Assembly (NCBI GenBank): GCA_018401735.1
Contig: JAGYKI010000001.1
Coordinates: 124,001-188,000 of the forward strand
Direction: 5' to 3'
Source: Schleiferiaceae bacterium
GTDB lineage: Bacteria; Bacteroidota; Bacteroidia; Flavobacteriales; Schleiferiaceae
DNA length: 64,000 bases
Shown here: one piece after another, positions 26,711 through 35,655 of the stretch
Position numbering within the stretch: position 1 is the stretch's first letter
Layout: the number at the start of each line of letters is the position of its first letter
Made by a program: the position numbers and the translations under genes
Notes under the pieces: generated by a model
Database searches by the model: none
Told to the model about the DNA's origin: nothing
What the model saw: only the letters and a program-made list of their open reading frames with translations

Positions 26711-26739
26711 AAAAAAGCCCCGACGATAATCGTCGGGGC
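26711..26739 (-). terminator. Rho-independent terminator of the DUF2911 gene
   Basis: Perfect 10-bp stem GCCCCGACGA / TCGTCGGGGC (26717-26726 and 26730-26739) with a 3-nt loop. On the minus strand it is followed by six T, so it terminates the minus-strand DUF2911 transcript, whose stop lies 36 bp before it. Confidence 0.9.
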
Positions 26740-26774
26740 CCATCGTTCAACGATTTGCAAGCGGTGAACTTAAA

Positions 26775-27632
26775 TTAAGATTTTGACCATTTGGTTATTG
26801 CTTCTTCTAACATAGCATTGTAGCCAAATTCTTTGTCGGCCTTGTCGGCTTCATTTTGACCAATTTCCATGGCTTTCTTTGCAGCCTGAACCGCTTCCTT
26901 ATTGCGACCTAAAGAACTTAGTATTTCGCCATGAATGTAGTGGCTATACCAATTATCTTCTTTTAATTTTACAGAAGTTTCAATAAAATTAAGCGCTTCT
27001 TCTTTGTCTAAACCGTTGTTCAGGTAATAATTGGCTGCATTGCGATTTACGATCCATAATTTATCTTTCGCACTACTCTCAAGAGCGTCCTTAATGTTAC
27101 TCATAGCCTTTTCGCTTGTTTCAACTTCAAAAGGAACGGAAACCACAGTATTAGCAAAACTTATTTGCAAAGAGGCGCCGTTGGTGCTAATGTTCGTAAA
27201 ATCAATAGTAAAGGTTTCGGTCATTTCACCTTCGGTGGGAACCACTGCAATTCTTAGAGCATCTTGTTCTTGATTGTACTCGTTAGATCCCCAGAGCTCA
27301 GTTTCTTTATTTAACATAAAGCTCCATTTGCCTTCAGCGGGTATAGTAAAGATGCTATATTTTCCGGCTGGAACAATCTTTCCAGAAAAAGCAACATCAG
27401 TATTGAATTCAATACTTGTTGCCTTGTTAGCACCTGTTCTCCAAACTTCGTTGTAAGGCACTAGTTCGCCGAAAATTTCGCGATCCTTTACCCCAGGACG
27501 GCTGTATTCAACGGTGAAGTCGGTTAAACCCACTCTTTGTGTTAGGCTAGCACTTGGGCTAGGGGCTGGTAATTCTTGCGCATTCGCAAAGCTGAAGCTA
27601 AGAGCTAAAATGAATAGACTAATTTTTCTCAT
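26775..27632 (-). CDS. DUF2911 domain secreted protein
   Basis: 285 aa from the ATG at 27632, giving a clean signal peptide (MRKISLFILALSFSFANAQ). The mature part opens with the DUF2911 signature: SQxVGLTDFTVEYSRPGVKDR-like, then YNEVWRTGANKATSIEF and IPAGKYSIFTIP-like (VPAGKYSIFTIPAEGKW). A C-terminal region of about 110 residues is helical and TPR-like (WYSHYIHGEILSSLGRNKEA). Periplasmic or surface location is inferred; function unknown. Confidence 0.9.
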   Translation of the reverse strand: MRKISLFILALSFSFANAQELPAPSPSASLTQRVGLTDFTVEYSRPGVKDREIFGELVPYNEVWRTGANKATSIEFNTDVAFSGKIVPAGKYSIFTIPAEGKWSFMLNKETELWGSNEYNQEQDALRIAVVPTEGEMTETFTIDFTNISTNGASLQISFANTVVSVPFEVETSEKAMSNIKDALESSAKDKLWIVNRNAANYYLNNGLDKEEALNFIETSVKLKEDNWYSHYIHGEILSSLGRNKEAVQAAKKAMEIGQNEADKADKEFGYNAMLEEAITKWSKS

Positions 27633-27681
27633 AATTTTTCGATTGTTTGTGTACCGCAAACCAAATAAAAAAGATTGACAA

Positions 27682-28386
27682 TTAAACTATAAGTACATCT
27701 GTTCCGTCTATTTCGAAGATTTCAGTCTTAAAGGACTGCAAATCTTCTTTATGTTGACGGTATAAATTATTACGTTCAAGTAAAGCTTCTAAGCAGTCGT
27801 CATAATTACCATAAAGCCCTACCAAAAGTTCACACACTTCGCGCACCCCATGCTCATTACCCTGACTGGCAGTAATATAATCGGCCAATTCGTTTTCTTC
27901 GACATAACGCAGAAATAATGGATTGGCCAGACGTCCCATGCAAAAGCTTAATCCACATTGCTTAGCAATAGGAAGATCAATTACATCATCGTATACAAAA
28001 GCTACTTCCTTGGCCTTTAGGCCATGCTTGTTACAAAAATGCTCAAGAGCCACATTTTTATCGAGGGCCTTTTGGTAGAGAGCGTTGCCATTTTGTTTTT
28101 CTAATAGCCATTTAGCAGTGGGGTTTTCTGCGCCAGTGATAATCGCCAAAGGGGCATTAATTTGATTAGTCTGATAAAAAGCAAATCTTAGAAGTCGCAA
28201 ACCAGCGCTATCTATCTCCGAGAATCCACTGCCGACTGGAGAATGTTTAAATCCATCATTAAAAACGCCATCCCAATCAAAAATAAAGGCTTTGATGTTC
28301 TGTAGTTTCTGCTGCATCGTATAAGCACTGCTAATAAATTGCCCACCAACAGTGTTAAAATGATCTTCTAATTCTATAAGTTCCAT
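27682..28386 (-). CDS. HAD-superfamily phosphatase, KdsC-like
   Basis: 234 aa. The HAD motif I FIFDWDGVFNDG near residues 34-45, motif II ITG, a Lys in the middle, and motif III VAFVYDDVIDLP are present, arranged as in KDO-8-phosphate phosphatases and their relatives. An N-terminal extension of about 25 residues precedes the domain. Exact substrate unknown; a lipopolysaccharide role is possible because the LpxH-like gene is the next gene, divergently oriented. Confidence 0.82.
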   Translation of the reverse strand: MELIELEDHFNTVGGQFISSAYTMQQKLQNIKAFIFDWDGVFNDGFKHSPVGSGFSEIDSAGLRLLRFAFYQTNQINAPLAIITGAENPTAKWLLEKQNGNALYQKALDKNVALEHFCNKHGLKAKEVAFVYDDVIDLPIAKQCGLSFCMGRLANPLFLRYVEENELADYITASQGNEHGVREVCELLVGLYGNYDDCLEALLERNNLYRQHKEDLQSFKTEIFEIDGTDVLIV

Positions 28387-28522
28387 AGGGTAAATTTTGT
28401 CTTAAAATTACGATATTACTAGCGGTTCTAAATTCAATACGAATATTAAATTTCATACTAGAGCTTAACCTCTCATTAATACAGAGTTAATTTTAGATAC
28501 GCAATTTTGCTACAAAATTAAT

Positions 28523-29359
28523 ATGGAGAAGCGTGAAATTCCCATTGTAGTTCTTTCCGATTTGCATCTGGGTACCTATGGCTGTCGGGCCAAGGAACTT
28601 AGTGACTATTTAAAAAGCATTCGCCCAGAAAGATTGATTCTAAATGGTGATATTATTGACATTTGGCAGTTTAGGAAACGCTATTTCCCAAAAAGCCATT
28701 TGAAGGTTTTGAAGCAAATTTTAGCGATGGCTTCCAAAGGAACTAAGGTATATTATCTTACTGGTAATCACGATGAAGCACTGCGCCGTTTTTCAGATTT
28801 TCGGATGGGTAATATTGCTTTACTCGACAAGCTTGTATTAGAATTGCCCGAAGGGAAAGCTTGGTTTTTCCATGGAGATATATTTGATCATTCCATTCAA
28901 AAAGCCAAATGGTTAGCCAAACTTGGTGGCTGGGGATACGATTTACTAATTCGTTTTAACAGTTTGGTAAACTGGACTTTAGAAAAAATGGGGAAAGAAC
29001 GCTACAGTTTTTCAAAAGCAATAAAAAGTAGTGTTAAAAGAGCCGTGTCATATATCAATAGCTTCGAAAACATAGCGAGTGAACTAGCTATAGAACAAGG
29101 ATTTAACTATGTTATTTGCGGCCATATTCATCAACCGCAAATGCGTTTAATTGAAAATCAGAAAGGCCAATGTTGGTATTTAAATTCGGGCGATTGGATT
29201 GAAAATTTGAGTGCTTTAGAATATGATGGGAAAAAATGGGAACTTTATCAATATGAGAAGGATTTAATTAACGCGACGGAAGAAGAGAACCTGATAGAAG
29301 AGTTGAATTTGAAAAGTCTGATTGCAAAAGTCACCGAAAAACAGAGCGAACTTGCCTAA
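28523..29359 (+). CDS. UDP-2,3-diacylglucosamine diphosphatase-like metallophosphoesterase
   Basis: 278 aa. Dinuclear metal motifs of calcineurin-like phosphoesterases: SDLHLGTYG, LNGDIIDIW, TGNHDE, FFHGDIFDH and CGHIHQP. The pattern, with the long helical insertion (about residues 120-185), matches LpxH/LpxH2-type lipid A enzymes that hydrolyse UDP-diacylglucosamine to lipid X. It overlaps the following glycosyltransferase by about 8 bp, so both probably act in envelope glycolipid synthesis. Confidence 0.88.
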   Translation: MEKREIPIVVLSDLHLGTYGCRAKELSDYLKSIRPERLILNGDIIDIWQFRKRYFPKSHLKVLKQILAMASKGTKVYYLTGNHDEALRRFSDFRMGNIALLDKLVLELPEGKAWFFHGDIFDHSIQKAKWLAKLGGWGYDLLIRFNSLVNWTLEKMGKERYSFSKAIKSSVKRAVSYINSFENIASELAIEQGFNYVICGHIHQPQMRLIENQKGQCWYLNSGDWIENLSALEYDGKKWELYQYEKDLINATEEENLIEELNLKSLIAKVTEKQSELA

Positions 29360-30371
29360 AAAACTAAAGGTGCTTTACGCCTTTCAAGGTACGGGAAATG
29401 GACATGCTGCGCGGGCTTTAGAAATTATCCCTATCCTGCAAAACTTTGCTGAAATTGACATTTTAATCAGTGGCAGCCAAAGCCAAGTCAAGCTTAATTT
29501 TCCGATTCAATACTCCTATCGAGGAGTCGTTTTTTTCTACAGTAAAAGGGGAGGCCTAAACTACCTTAAAACTCTGTTTAATAATTCGTTGATAAGCTTA
29601 TTTAAAGAGTTAAATCAGGTTCCTGTGAGGGATTATGATTTAGTAATTAACGACTTTGAAGCCATTAGCGCCTGGGCTTGTAAGCTGCGAAAAGTCCCCA
29701 TCATTGGACTCAGCCATCAGGCCTCTTTTTTATCGGACAAGACGCCACGCCCTCCCCAAAAGAGTTGGTTAGGAGAACTAATTTTACGATACTACGCTCC
29801 GGTAGAGAAAAATATAGCATTCCATTTTAAGCCCTATGATGATTTTATATTTTCACCAGTAATCAGAGCGGATATAAGGGAAGCAAAACTCAGTAATTTA
29901 GGACATTATACTGTGTATTTACCCGCTTATACCGACGATAAATTAATCAAGCTTTTAGTAAAAATCGAGGGGGTTTCTTGGCAACTCTTCAGCCGAAAGG
30001 CAAAAGAAGTAAAGCTACACGGGAATGTTTTAATCTGTCCGATAGACGCGAAAGAGTTTGCTAAAAGCATAACTTCAAGTGCTGGGCTCTTATGTTCTGC
30101 TGGTTTTGAAGGCCCGTCGGAAGCACTTTTCTTGGGAAAAAAACTATTTGTGGTTCCAATTAAAGGTCAGTATGAGCAATACTGTAATGCCGCCGCATTG
30201 CGTGAATTAGGCGTTCCTAGCCTAAAAGTATTAAATAATCAAAATCTAGAGCCATTGAGAGACTGGGTTCGCAAGGAGCAAAATATTCAGATCGAATTCC
30301 CTAATCAAACCAAGGCGATTTTAGAAAGGGAAATTTTTGCAAGCAGTAAATTAGGTAGTATATCGAGATGA
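29352..30371 (+). CDS. Glycosyltransferase (GT28/MGDG-synthase-like)
   Basis: 339 aa from TTG 29352, or 349 from TTG 29322; the frame has no usable ATG. I prefer 29352 because it puts KKLKVLYAFQGTGNGHAARA at the normal distance from the start. That glycine-rich loop, and the donor-site region SSAGLLCSAGFEGPSEALFLGKKLFVVP near residue 250, are typical of GT-B enzymes using UDP sugars. It overlaps the LpxH-like gene; the pair recurs in Flavobacteriia, so a role in a cell-surface glycolipid is inferred. The sugar and acceptor are unknown. Confidence 0.78.
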   Translation: MPKKLKVLYAFQGTGNGHAARALEIIPILQNFAEIDILISGSQSQVKLNFPIQYSYRGVVFFYSKRGGLNYLKTLFNNSLISLFKELNQVPVRDYDLVINDFEAISAWACKLRKVPIIGLSHQASFLSDKTPRPPQKSWLGELILRYYAPVEKNIAFHFKPYDDFIFSPVIRADIREAKLSNLGHYTVYLPAYTDDKLIKLLVKIEGVSWQLFSRKAKEVKLHGNVLICPIDAKEFAKSITSSAGLLCSAGFEGPSEALFLGKKLFVVPIKGQYEQYCNAAALRELGVPSLKVLNNQNLEPLRDWVRKEQNIQIEFPNQTKAILEREIFASSKLGSISR

Positions 30372-30685
30372 ATGTTACATACAATTAGGTATTTGACGCT
30401 TTGCAATTAGTCGAAATAGAGCCAATTGGTCGAGATAATGGCGGGTTGCGCGAAGGATACAAGTGGAAGATACTCCCTTTCATGAAGGGACCTACAAGGT
30501 TTTCTAGCAAAAGTTAAAATATTGTAGTCCTGTGTTCATGGGCAATGTAGATCATTTTTTACCTTTTGTATAAAATCTAAAGTTAGAATTATGGCTTGAA
30601 GCCAGCTGAAAGAGAATAAGCGGAGCAGGCTTGCGTTTTTTCACTAGATTATTCAAGCCAAATTTGTACTTTTGCCAGCTGATTT
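30372..30685 (+). other. Structured intergenic region, possible regulatory RNA or leader of bamD
   Basis: 314 bp without a gene. It holds a two-copy imperfect direct repeat (30404-30418 and 30423-30437, 13 of 15 positions equal); a hairpin TCCCTT/AAGGGA at 30474-30490; a second stem GGACCTACAA/TTGTAGTCC (30488-30497 with 30523-30531, one bulge) that shares bases with the first, so the two compete; and a third inverted repeat GGCTTGAA/TTCAAGCC (30593-30600 and 30652-30659). A GC-richer core (30441-30470) stands out from the AT-rich surroundings. This suggests a structured RNA, but no known family can be assigned by eye. Confidence 0.4.
30667..30674 (+). promoter_or_regulatory. Bacteroidota -7 box upstream of bamD
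   Basis: TACTTTTG matches TAnnTTTG exactly. It lies 11 bp before the bamD ATG, so the transcript would be almost leaderless. No good TTTG is found at -33, so the call is tentative. Confidence 0.45.
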
Positions 30686-31495
30686 ATGGAGAACAAATTC
30701 AAATACCTTAGTATTTTCGTCCTGCTATTTGCTTTAGCCTCTTGTAATGAGTATCAGAAGGTTTTGAAAAGCCCTGACGTTGACTTTAAATACGAGAAAG
30801 CAGTAGAGTATTTTAACGACGAAGAATACGCCAAAGCCTATCCTTTATTCGATGAGTTATTAATCCTTTATCGTGGAACGGATAAGGCGGCAGAAGTATA
30901 TTATTACTATGCGATGACCAGTTATCAATTGAAGGATTTCATTTTGGCTGCATATCATTTTAAGAATTTCGCGAAAACTTTTCCCAATCACCCGAAAACA
31001 GAATTAGCTTATTATATGATTGGTTATTGCCACTATTTGGAGTCTCCGTCATTTAGTTTAGACCAAGACTTTACTTTTAAGGCAATTAACGATTTACAAC
31101 TTTTCGCCAACCTTTATCCTACCAGCGATAAATTGTTAAGTGCAAACGAATTAATTGACGAGCTTAGAGCGAAGTTAGAACAGAAAGCTTTTGAGCGCGC
31201 CATGCTCTATTATCACATGGAGTATTATCAGTCTGCCGTGGTAAGTTTCAACATTGTATTAGATGAATTCCCCGATACTGAGTTTCGCGAAGATTGCATG
31301 TATTATCGCAGTGTATCGGCTTATCGTTTAGCCACCAATAGCATAGAGGAAAAGAAATTACAGCGTTTAATAGAAAGCAAAACTTCTTATTTAGAGTTTA
31401 AGGAAGCTTTCTCTGAAAGCAGGTACAATAAGGAATTGGAGATCTTATTCTCAACCATTCAAGCAGAAATAAATAGTTTTAAAATTCAATCTTAA
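30686..31495 (+). CDS. bamD: Outer membrane protein assembly factor BamD
   Basis: 269 aa lipoprotein (lipobox LASC, Cys20). The mature protein is built of TPR-like repeats (EEYAKAYPLFDELLILYRGTD, YYYYAMTSYQLKDFILAAYHF, FPNHPKTELAYYMIG) as in BamD/ComL, which helps insert barrel proteins with BamA. It is first in a tight run with rpoZ, coaBC, the PorD-like gene and recN, an order I know from many Bacteroidota. Confidence 0.93.
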   Translation: MENKFKYLSIFVLLFALASCNEYQKVLKSPDVDFKYEKAVEYFNDEEYAKAYPLFDELLILYRGTDKAAEVYYYYAMTSYQLKDFILAAYHFKNFAKTFPNHPKTELAYYMIGYCHYLESPSFSLDQDFTFKAINDLQLFANLYPTSDKLLSANELIDELRAKLEQKAFERAMLYYHMEYYQSAVVSFNIVLDEFPDTEFREDCMYYRSVSAYRLATNSIEEKKLQRLIESKTSYLEFKEAFSESRYNKELEILFSTIQAEINSFKIQS

Positions 31496-31504
31496 ATTCA
31501 CTTT

Positions 31505-31840
31505 ATGGATTTCAAAAAAGTAGATGCACCACGTAGCACTATCACGCGTGATCATAATGATATCGATGCACAAACTCAAAACATTTATGAGGCAGTGAGC
31601 ATTTTAGCTAAGCGTGCAGATCAAATTGCCGAGGATATTAAAATTGAATTGCACGACAAGCTAGAAGAATTTGCCACTAATAATGAATCATTAGAGGAAA
31701 TCTTCGAAAACAAAGAGCAAATTGAAGTTTCTCGTTTTTACGAAAGTCTGCCCAAGGCCCACCACATTGCGGCCACAGAGTGGAAAGAAGGCAGAATTTA
31801 CTTCCGTAGACCAGAAGAAACTAAGGAAGAAGAAGATTAG
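31505..31840 (+). CDS. rpoZ: RNA polymerase omega subunit, Bacteroidota type
   Basis: 111 aa. Matches the Rpb6/omega family of Bacteroidota: NIYEAVSILAKRADQIAEDIK carries the conserved A-R-x-Q-I-like helix, and the C-terminus is acidic. Omega helps fold and assemble the beta' subunit. It follows bamD by 9 bp and precedes coaBC by 5 bp. Confidence 0.9.
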   Translation: MDFKKVDAPRSTITRDHNDIDAQTQNIYEAVSILAKRADQIAEDIKIELHDKLEEFATNNESLEEIFENKEQIEVSRFYESLPKAHHIAATEWKEGRIYFRRPEETKEEED

Positions 31841-31845
31841 TTAAG

Positions 31846-33057
31846 ATGTTAAGCGGAAAGAAAATACTACTAGGAGTAACTGGTGGTATTGCCGCCTATA
31901 AAACTACGTACCTCGTGCGCTTGCTTGTAAAAGCAGGGGCCGAGGTACGTGTTGTTTTAAGCCCTAGCGCGCGCGACTTTGTGACTCCTTTAAGCTTGTC
32001 AACTTTAAGTAAGAATCCTGTTTATTGGGAATATTACGATAAGGAGAGCGAAAGTGGCGAGTGGCATAATCACGTTGAAATGGGTTTATGGCCCGATCTC
32101 TTAGTATTAGCACCGCTTACCGCAAATAGCTTAGCCAAAATTGCTCAAGGGCAATCGGATAACTTCCTTATGGCGGTTTACCTTTCGGTAAAATGCCCCG
32201 TGTTTTTCGCTCCAGCCATGGATTTGGATATGTATAAACATCCCGCTACCCAAAATAATATTTCGGTACTCAAGTCTTTTGGTCATCACTTTATTCCAGC
32301 TGAAAACGGTGAGCTAGCAAGCGGTTTGAGTGGAGAAGGGCGCATGGCAGAACCTGAAACAATTCTCCAGCACATTAATGCTTACTTATTCGAGCAGGCT
32401 CCTTTAGCGGGAAAGAAAATCTTAATTACGGCTGGACCGACCTATGAAGCCATTGACCCAGTGCGTTTTATAGGTAATCGCTCTAGCGGAAAAATGGGAA
32501 TGGCCTTAGCAGAAGCTGCCGCACAAAAAGGAGCCCAGGTAACCTTGGTATTAGGTCCAAGTGCACTTAATTCAACTAATAATGCGATTTCCATTATTAG
32601 GGTAGAAAGTACCTTGGAAATGTTAGCCGCTGCCGAAGATAATTTTAGTCAGGCCGATTGGGCTATTTTTAGCGCTGCAGTGGCAGATTATCGACCGAAG
32701 AATCCAGCTCAACAGAAAATAAAAAAAGTTATTGGAGCGGAAGAGATGCGTCTTGATTTGATTCAAAATCCAGATATTTTAAAGACCTTGGCTGCAGAGA
32801 AAAGAACAGACCAGGTAGTAATTGGTTTTGCCCTAGAAACTGAGAATGCCCTTGCAAATGCTCAAAAGAAATTACATACCAAAAACTGTGATTGGATCGT
32901 TCTAAACAGCCCTGATAAAAATGAGAGAGGATTTGGACACGACACAAATGAAGTATATTTAATTGGCAAAAATCAAGAGCAGATTGCTCTTTCCTTAAAA
33001 TTGAAGAAAGAATTAGCGCATGAAATACTGGATATTCTGCATCAGCATCATAATTAG
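31846..33057 (+). CDS. coaBC: Bifunctional phosphopantothenoylcysteine decarboxylase / synthase
   Basis: 403 aa. Coenzyme A synthesis steps 2 and 3. The N-terminal flavoprotein CoaC part starts LGVTGGIAAYKTTYLVRLL, with the catalytic His in WHNHVEMG and the FAPAMDLDMY motif; the C-terminal CoaB part has ITAGPTYEAIDPVRFIGNRSSGKMG and AAVADYRP with the conserved Lys pair after it. The last 38 bp overlap the start of the next gene, so the two are coupled. Confidence 0.95.
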   Translation: MLSGKKILLGVTGGIAAYKTTYLVRLLVKAGAEVRVVLSPSARDFVTPLSLSTLSKNPVYWEYYDKESESGEWHNHVEMGLWPDLLVLAPLTANSLAKIAQGQSDNFLMAVYLSVKCPVFFAPAMDLDMYKHPATQNNISVLKSFGHHFIPAENGELASGLSGEGRMAEPETILQHINAYLFEQAPLAGKKILITAGPTYEAIDPVRFIGNRSSGKMGMALAEAAAQKGAQVTLVLGPSALNSTNNAISIIRVESTLEMLAAAEDNFSQADWAIFSAAVADYRPKNPAQQKIKKVIGAEEMRLDLIQNPDILKTLAAEKRTDQVVIGFALETENALANAQKKLHTKNCDWIVLNSPDKNERGFGHDTNEVYLIGKNQEQIALSLKLKKELAHEILDILHQHHN

Positions 33058-33922
33058 TTGCAATTTTTTACAAGCGCAAGAGCTTAATGCTAGGGTACAA
33101 GTTTTAACGCCTAATATTCAAGCTACCAACAAGCAGCTTTACGATAATATGGAAAAGGCCATTCGCGAGTTTTTAAATAACCGTAAATGGACGAATGAAA
33201 GCTATTCGATCGAAGAGCGTATTGATTGTCAATTTGTTATAACCATCAATAGTCGTAGCAACAATAATTTTAGTGGCACCATCCAGGTGTTTTATAGCCG
33301 ACCTATTTATAAATCAGATTATAAGTCGCCTATTTTGGTGCATCAAGATAGTGATTTCGATTTTGAATATTTGGAGTTCGATCGATTGGACTTCGCCCCG
33401 AATGCCTATTTATCCAATCTAACTTCCATATTAGCTTATTATACTTACATCATTATAGGACTGGATCATGATACCTATTCCGCTATGGGTGGAACAGAGT
33501 TTTACACCGAAGCACAAAATATTGTAGGTAACGCACAGTCAAGCAATAATAGCGGTTGGAATAGTTTCGGAGGTAGCAATAAAAACCGCTATTGGCTTAG
33601 CGATAATTTATCTAGCCCCGCCTTTGATAACTACCGAGTGGGCTTGTATACTTATCACCGCCAAGGTTTAGATTTAATGCATGATGCCAGTAAAATTCGC
33701 ATGGGAAAAACGAATATTAAAACAGCCTTGATGTCCCTTAAAAAAGTGAACGATCAAAGGCGTAATAGTTTTATATTGCAATTGTGGTTCGATGCGAAGC
33801 AAGCGGAAATTGTTAAAATCTTCAATAAAGGCGAATCTATTCCAATTGGCGACCTAAAGGATCTTCTTATTGAGCTTGATCCAAATAATAGTTCATCGTA
33901 TCAAACAATGGGTCAGGGTTAA
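33020..33922 (+). CDS. porD: PorD-like protein (DUF4835), type IX secretion associated
   Basis: 300 aa with a signal peptide (residues 1-19, ending LQAQ). The mature start ELNARVQVLTPNIQATNKQLYDNMEKA, the NRKWTNESY segment, the IIIGLDHDTYSAMGGTEFY region and the final KDLLIELDPNNSSSYQTMG match the DUF4835 family, named PorD in type IX secretion studies. It starts inside coaBC and ends 2 bp before recN, the conserved Bacteroidota order. Its exact role in secretion is unclear. Confidence 0.8.
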   Translation: MKYWIFCISIIISCNFLQAQELNARVQVLTPNIQATNKQLYDNMEKAIREFLNNRKWTNESYSIEERIDCQFVITINSRSNNNFSGTIQVFYSRPIYKSDYKSPILVHQDSDFDFEYLEFDRLDFAPNAYLSNLTSILAYYTYIIIGLDHDTYSAMGGTEFYTEAQNIVGNAQSSNNSGWNSFGGSNKNRYWLSDNLSSPAFDNYRVGLYTYHRQGLDLMHDASKIRMGKTNIKTALMSLKKVNDQRRNSFILQLWFDAKQAEIVKIFNKGESIPIGDLKDLLIELDPNNSSSYQTMGQG

Positions 33923-33924
33923 TT

Positions 33925-35580
33925 ATGTTACAAAAGCTTTCGGTAGACAATTTTGCTTTAATAGAAAATCTTCAATTAGATTTTCCTAAAGGTTTCAGTG
34001 TAATAACTGGCGAAACGGGTGCCGGCAAATCCATCCTTTTGGGAGCACTAGGGCATTTGTTAGGAGCGAGAGCCGACCTTAAGGCTTTGCGTAATCCAGA
34101 GAAAAAATGCATCATTGAGGGTGTTTTCACGCTTTCGCGAGATATGTTTTTAGAAGCATTTAAGGAACATGATTTAGATTTTGAAGTAGAAACCATTATC
34201 CGCAGGGAAATTCAGCCTAGTGGTAAATCGCGAGCCTTTATAAATGATAGTCCCGTTCGACTCGATATTCTGTCCCAAATTACCGAAAGACTTATTGACG
34301 TTCATAGTCAGCACGACACCTTATTATTAAATAATAATAGTTTTCAGCTGGAACTAATTGACAATTTCGCGGCAAACACTAAAGTCAAAAGTACCTACCA
34401 AAAAGTTTATAATCAGCATCTTGCCCTTACTAAAGAGCTAAATAAGTTAGAGGCGCAACAAAAAGAAGAAGGCGGCGATGCTGATTATAGGCAATTTCTT
34501 TTTGAAGAATTGGCCTCGGCCAAACTTGTACCCGGTGAACAAGATGAATTAGAGGAGAAACTATCTCGACTGGAGCATATTGGCACTATCGAATCTGCTG
34601 TAGCAGAGGCTTTAAAGTTAGCACAAGCAGAACCTTATGGGATTAGCGAGGGCTTAAAGCAAAGCAGAAATCAACTAAAATCCGTGGGACGTTTTGATAA
34701 AGCCTTGGCCACCTTAGCGGAGAGATTAGAAAGTCTCAGTATCGAATTTGAGGATATCAGAGCTGAATTAGAGCAAATAGGTGAGAGTAGCAGCTTCGAT
34801 CCATTAGAAAAGGAAAAATTCGATCAACGACTTAGTCATTTAATGGGTTTGCAGAAGAAACATCTTGTTAGCTCTAATGAGGAATTGATTGCAAAACGAG
34901 AGGAAATCGAGGCTAGCATTGCTAATGCCTTAGATAGAGATGAAAATCTGAGCCATCTGCGAAAGCAAATTGAAGACAAGCTTATTGAATTAAAAGGAGC
35001 CGCGGATGATTTGCGTAAATCCAGACAAACTATCTTGGCTAAATTACAAGCTTCTTTAGAAGAAATTCTTGCAGGCTTGAATATGAAAGATGCCCAATTT
35101 ATTATTGAAATTAAAGAAGCAAAAGAATATAGTCTTACCGGAAAAGATGAAATACATTTTTTATTCTCTGCCAATTTAGGTCAAAGGCCCGCCTTATTAA
35201 GTAAAATTGCTTCTGGCGGTGAGTTAAGCCGAGTAATGTTAGCGCTTAAAGCGATTCTATCGCGCACCAAAGCCTTGCCCACCATTATTTTCGACGAGAT
35301 AGATACTGGAGTAAGTGGGGCTACGGCTCGAAAAATTGCCGATATCTTAGCTGCAATGGGCAAAGATATGCAGGTTATTTCCATTTCTCACTTAGCGCAG
35401 ATTGCTGCCAAAGGGGATAGCCACTTTAAAGTTTGGAAAGAAAATTCAGAAGGAAATACTCAAACGCATATTAAGGAATTGGATGCTGACCAACGACTAG
35501 AAGAAATTGCTCGTCTACTAAGTGGTGAAGAGATTACAGAGGCTGCCTTAGCCAATGCAAAACAATTAATGGCTCAATAA
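33925..35580 (+). CDS. recN: DNA repair protein RecN
   Basis: 551 aa SMC-like ATPase for double-strand break repair. Walker A GETGAGKS at residues 29-36, a long coiled coil in the middle (about 160-360), then the ABC signature LASGGELSR-like (IASGGELSRVMLALKAI), Walker B TIIFDEIDTGVSG and ISHLAQIAA. It is the last gene of the bamD block; the next gene starts 75 bp later. Confidence 0.96.
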   Translation: MLQKLSVDNFALIENLQLDFPKGFSVITGETGAGKSILLGALGHLLGARADLKALRNPEKKCIIEGVFTLSRDMFLEAFKEHDLDFEVETIIRREIQPSGKSRAFINDSPVRLDILSQITERLIDVHSQHDTLLLNNNSFQLELIDNFAANTKVKSTYQKVYNQHLALTKELNKLEAQQKEEGGDADYRQFLFEELASAKLVPGEQDELEEKLSRLEHIGTIESAVAEALKLAQAEPYGISEGLKQSRNQLKSVGRFDKALATLAERLESLSIEFEDIRAELEQIGESSSFDPLEKEKFDQRLSHLMGLQKKHLVSSNEELIAKREEIEASIANALDRDENLSHLRKQIEDKLIELKGAADDLRKSRQTILAKLQASLEEILAGLNMKDAQFIIEIKEAKEYSLTGKDEIHFLFSANLGQRPALLSKIASGGELSRVMLALKAILSRTKALPTIIFDEIDTGVSGATARKIADILAAMGKDMQVISISHLAQIAAKGDSHFKVWKENSEGNTQTHIKELDADQRLEEIARLLSGEEITEAALANAKQLMAQ

Positions 35581-35655
35581 ATTTACTGCAGTATTGAATT
35601 GCGAAATCCCAGCTTTTTCCTTTATTTTTAGCACCCGCAAAGGAGTTCCAACATT

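Noticed and set aside
35581..35655. Cobalamin riboswitch upstream of the propeller lipoprotein
   Set aside because: Only 75 bp are available, too short for the riboswitch, and no B12-box-like segment is visible.
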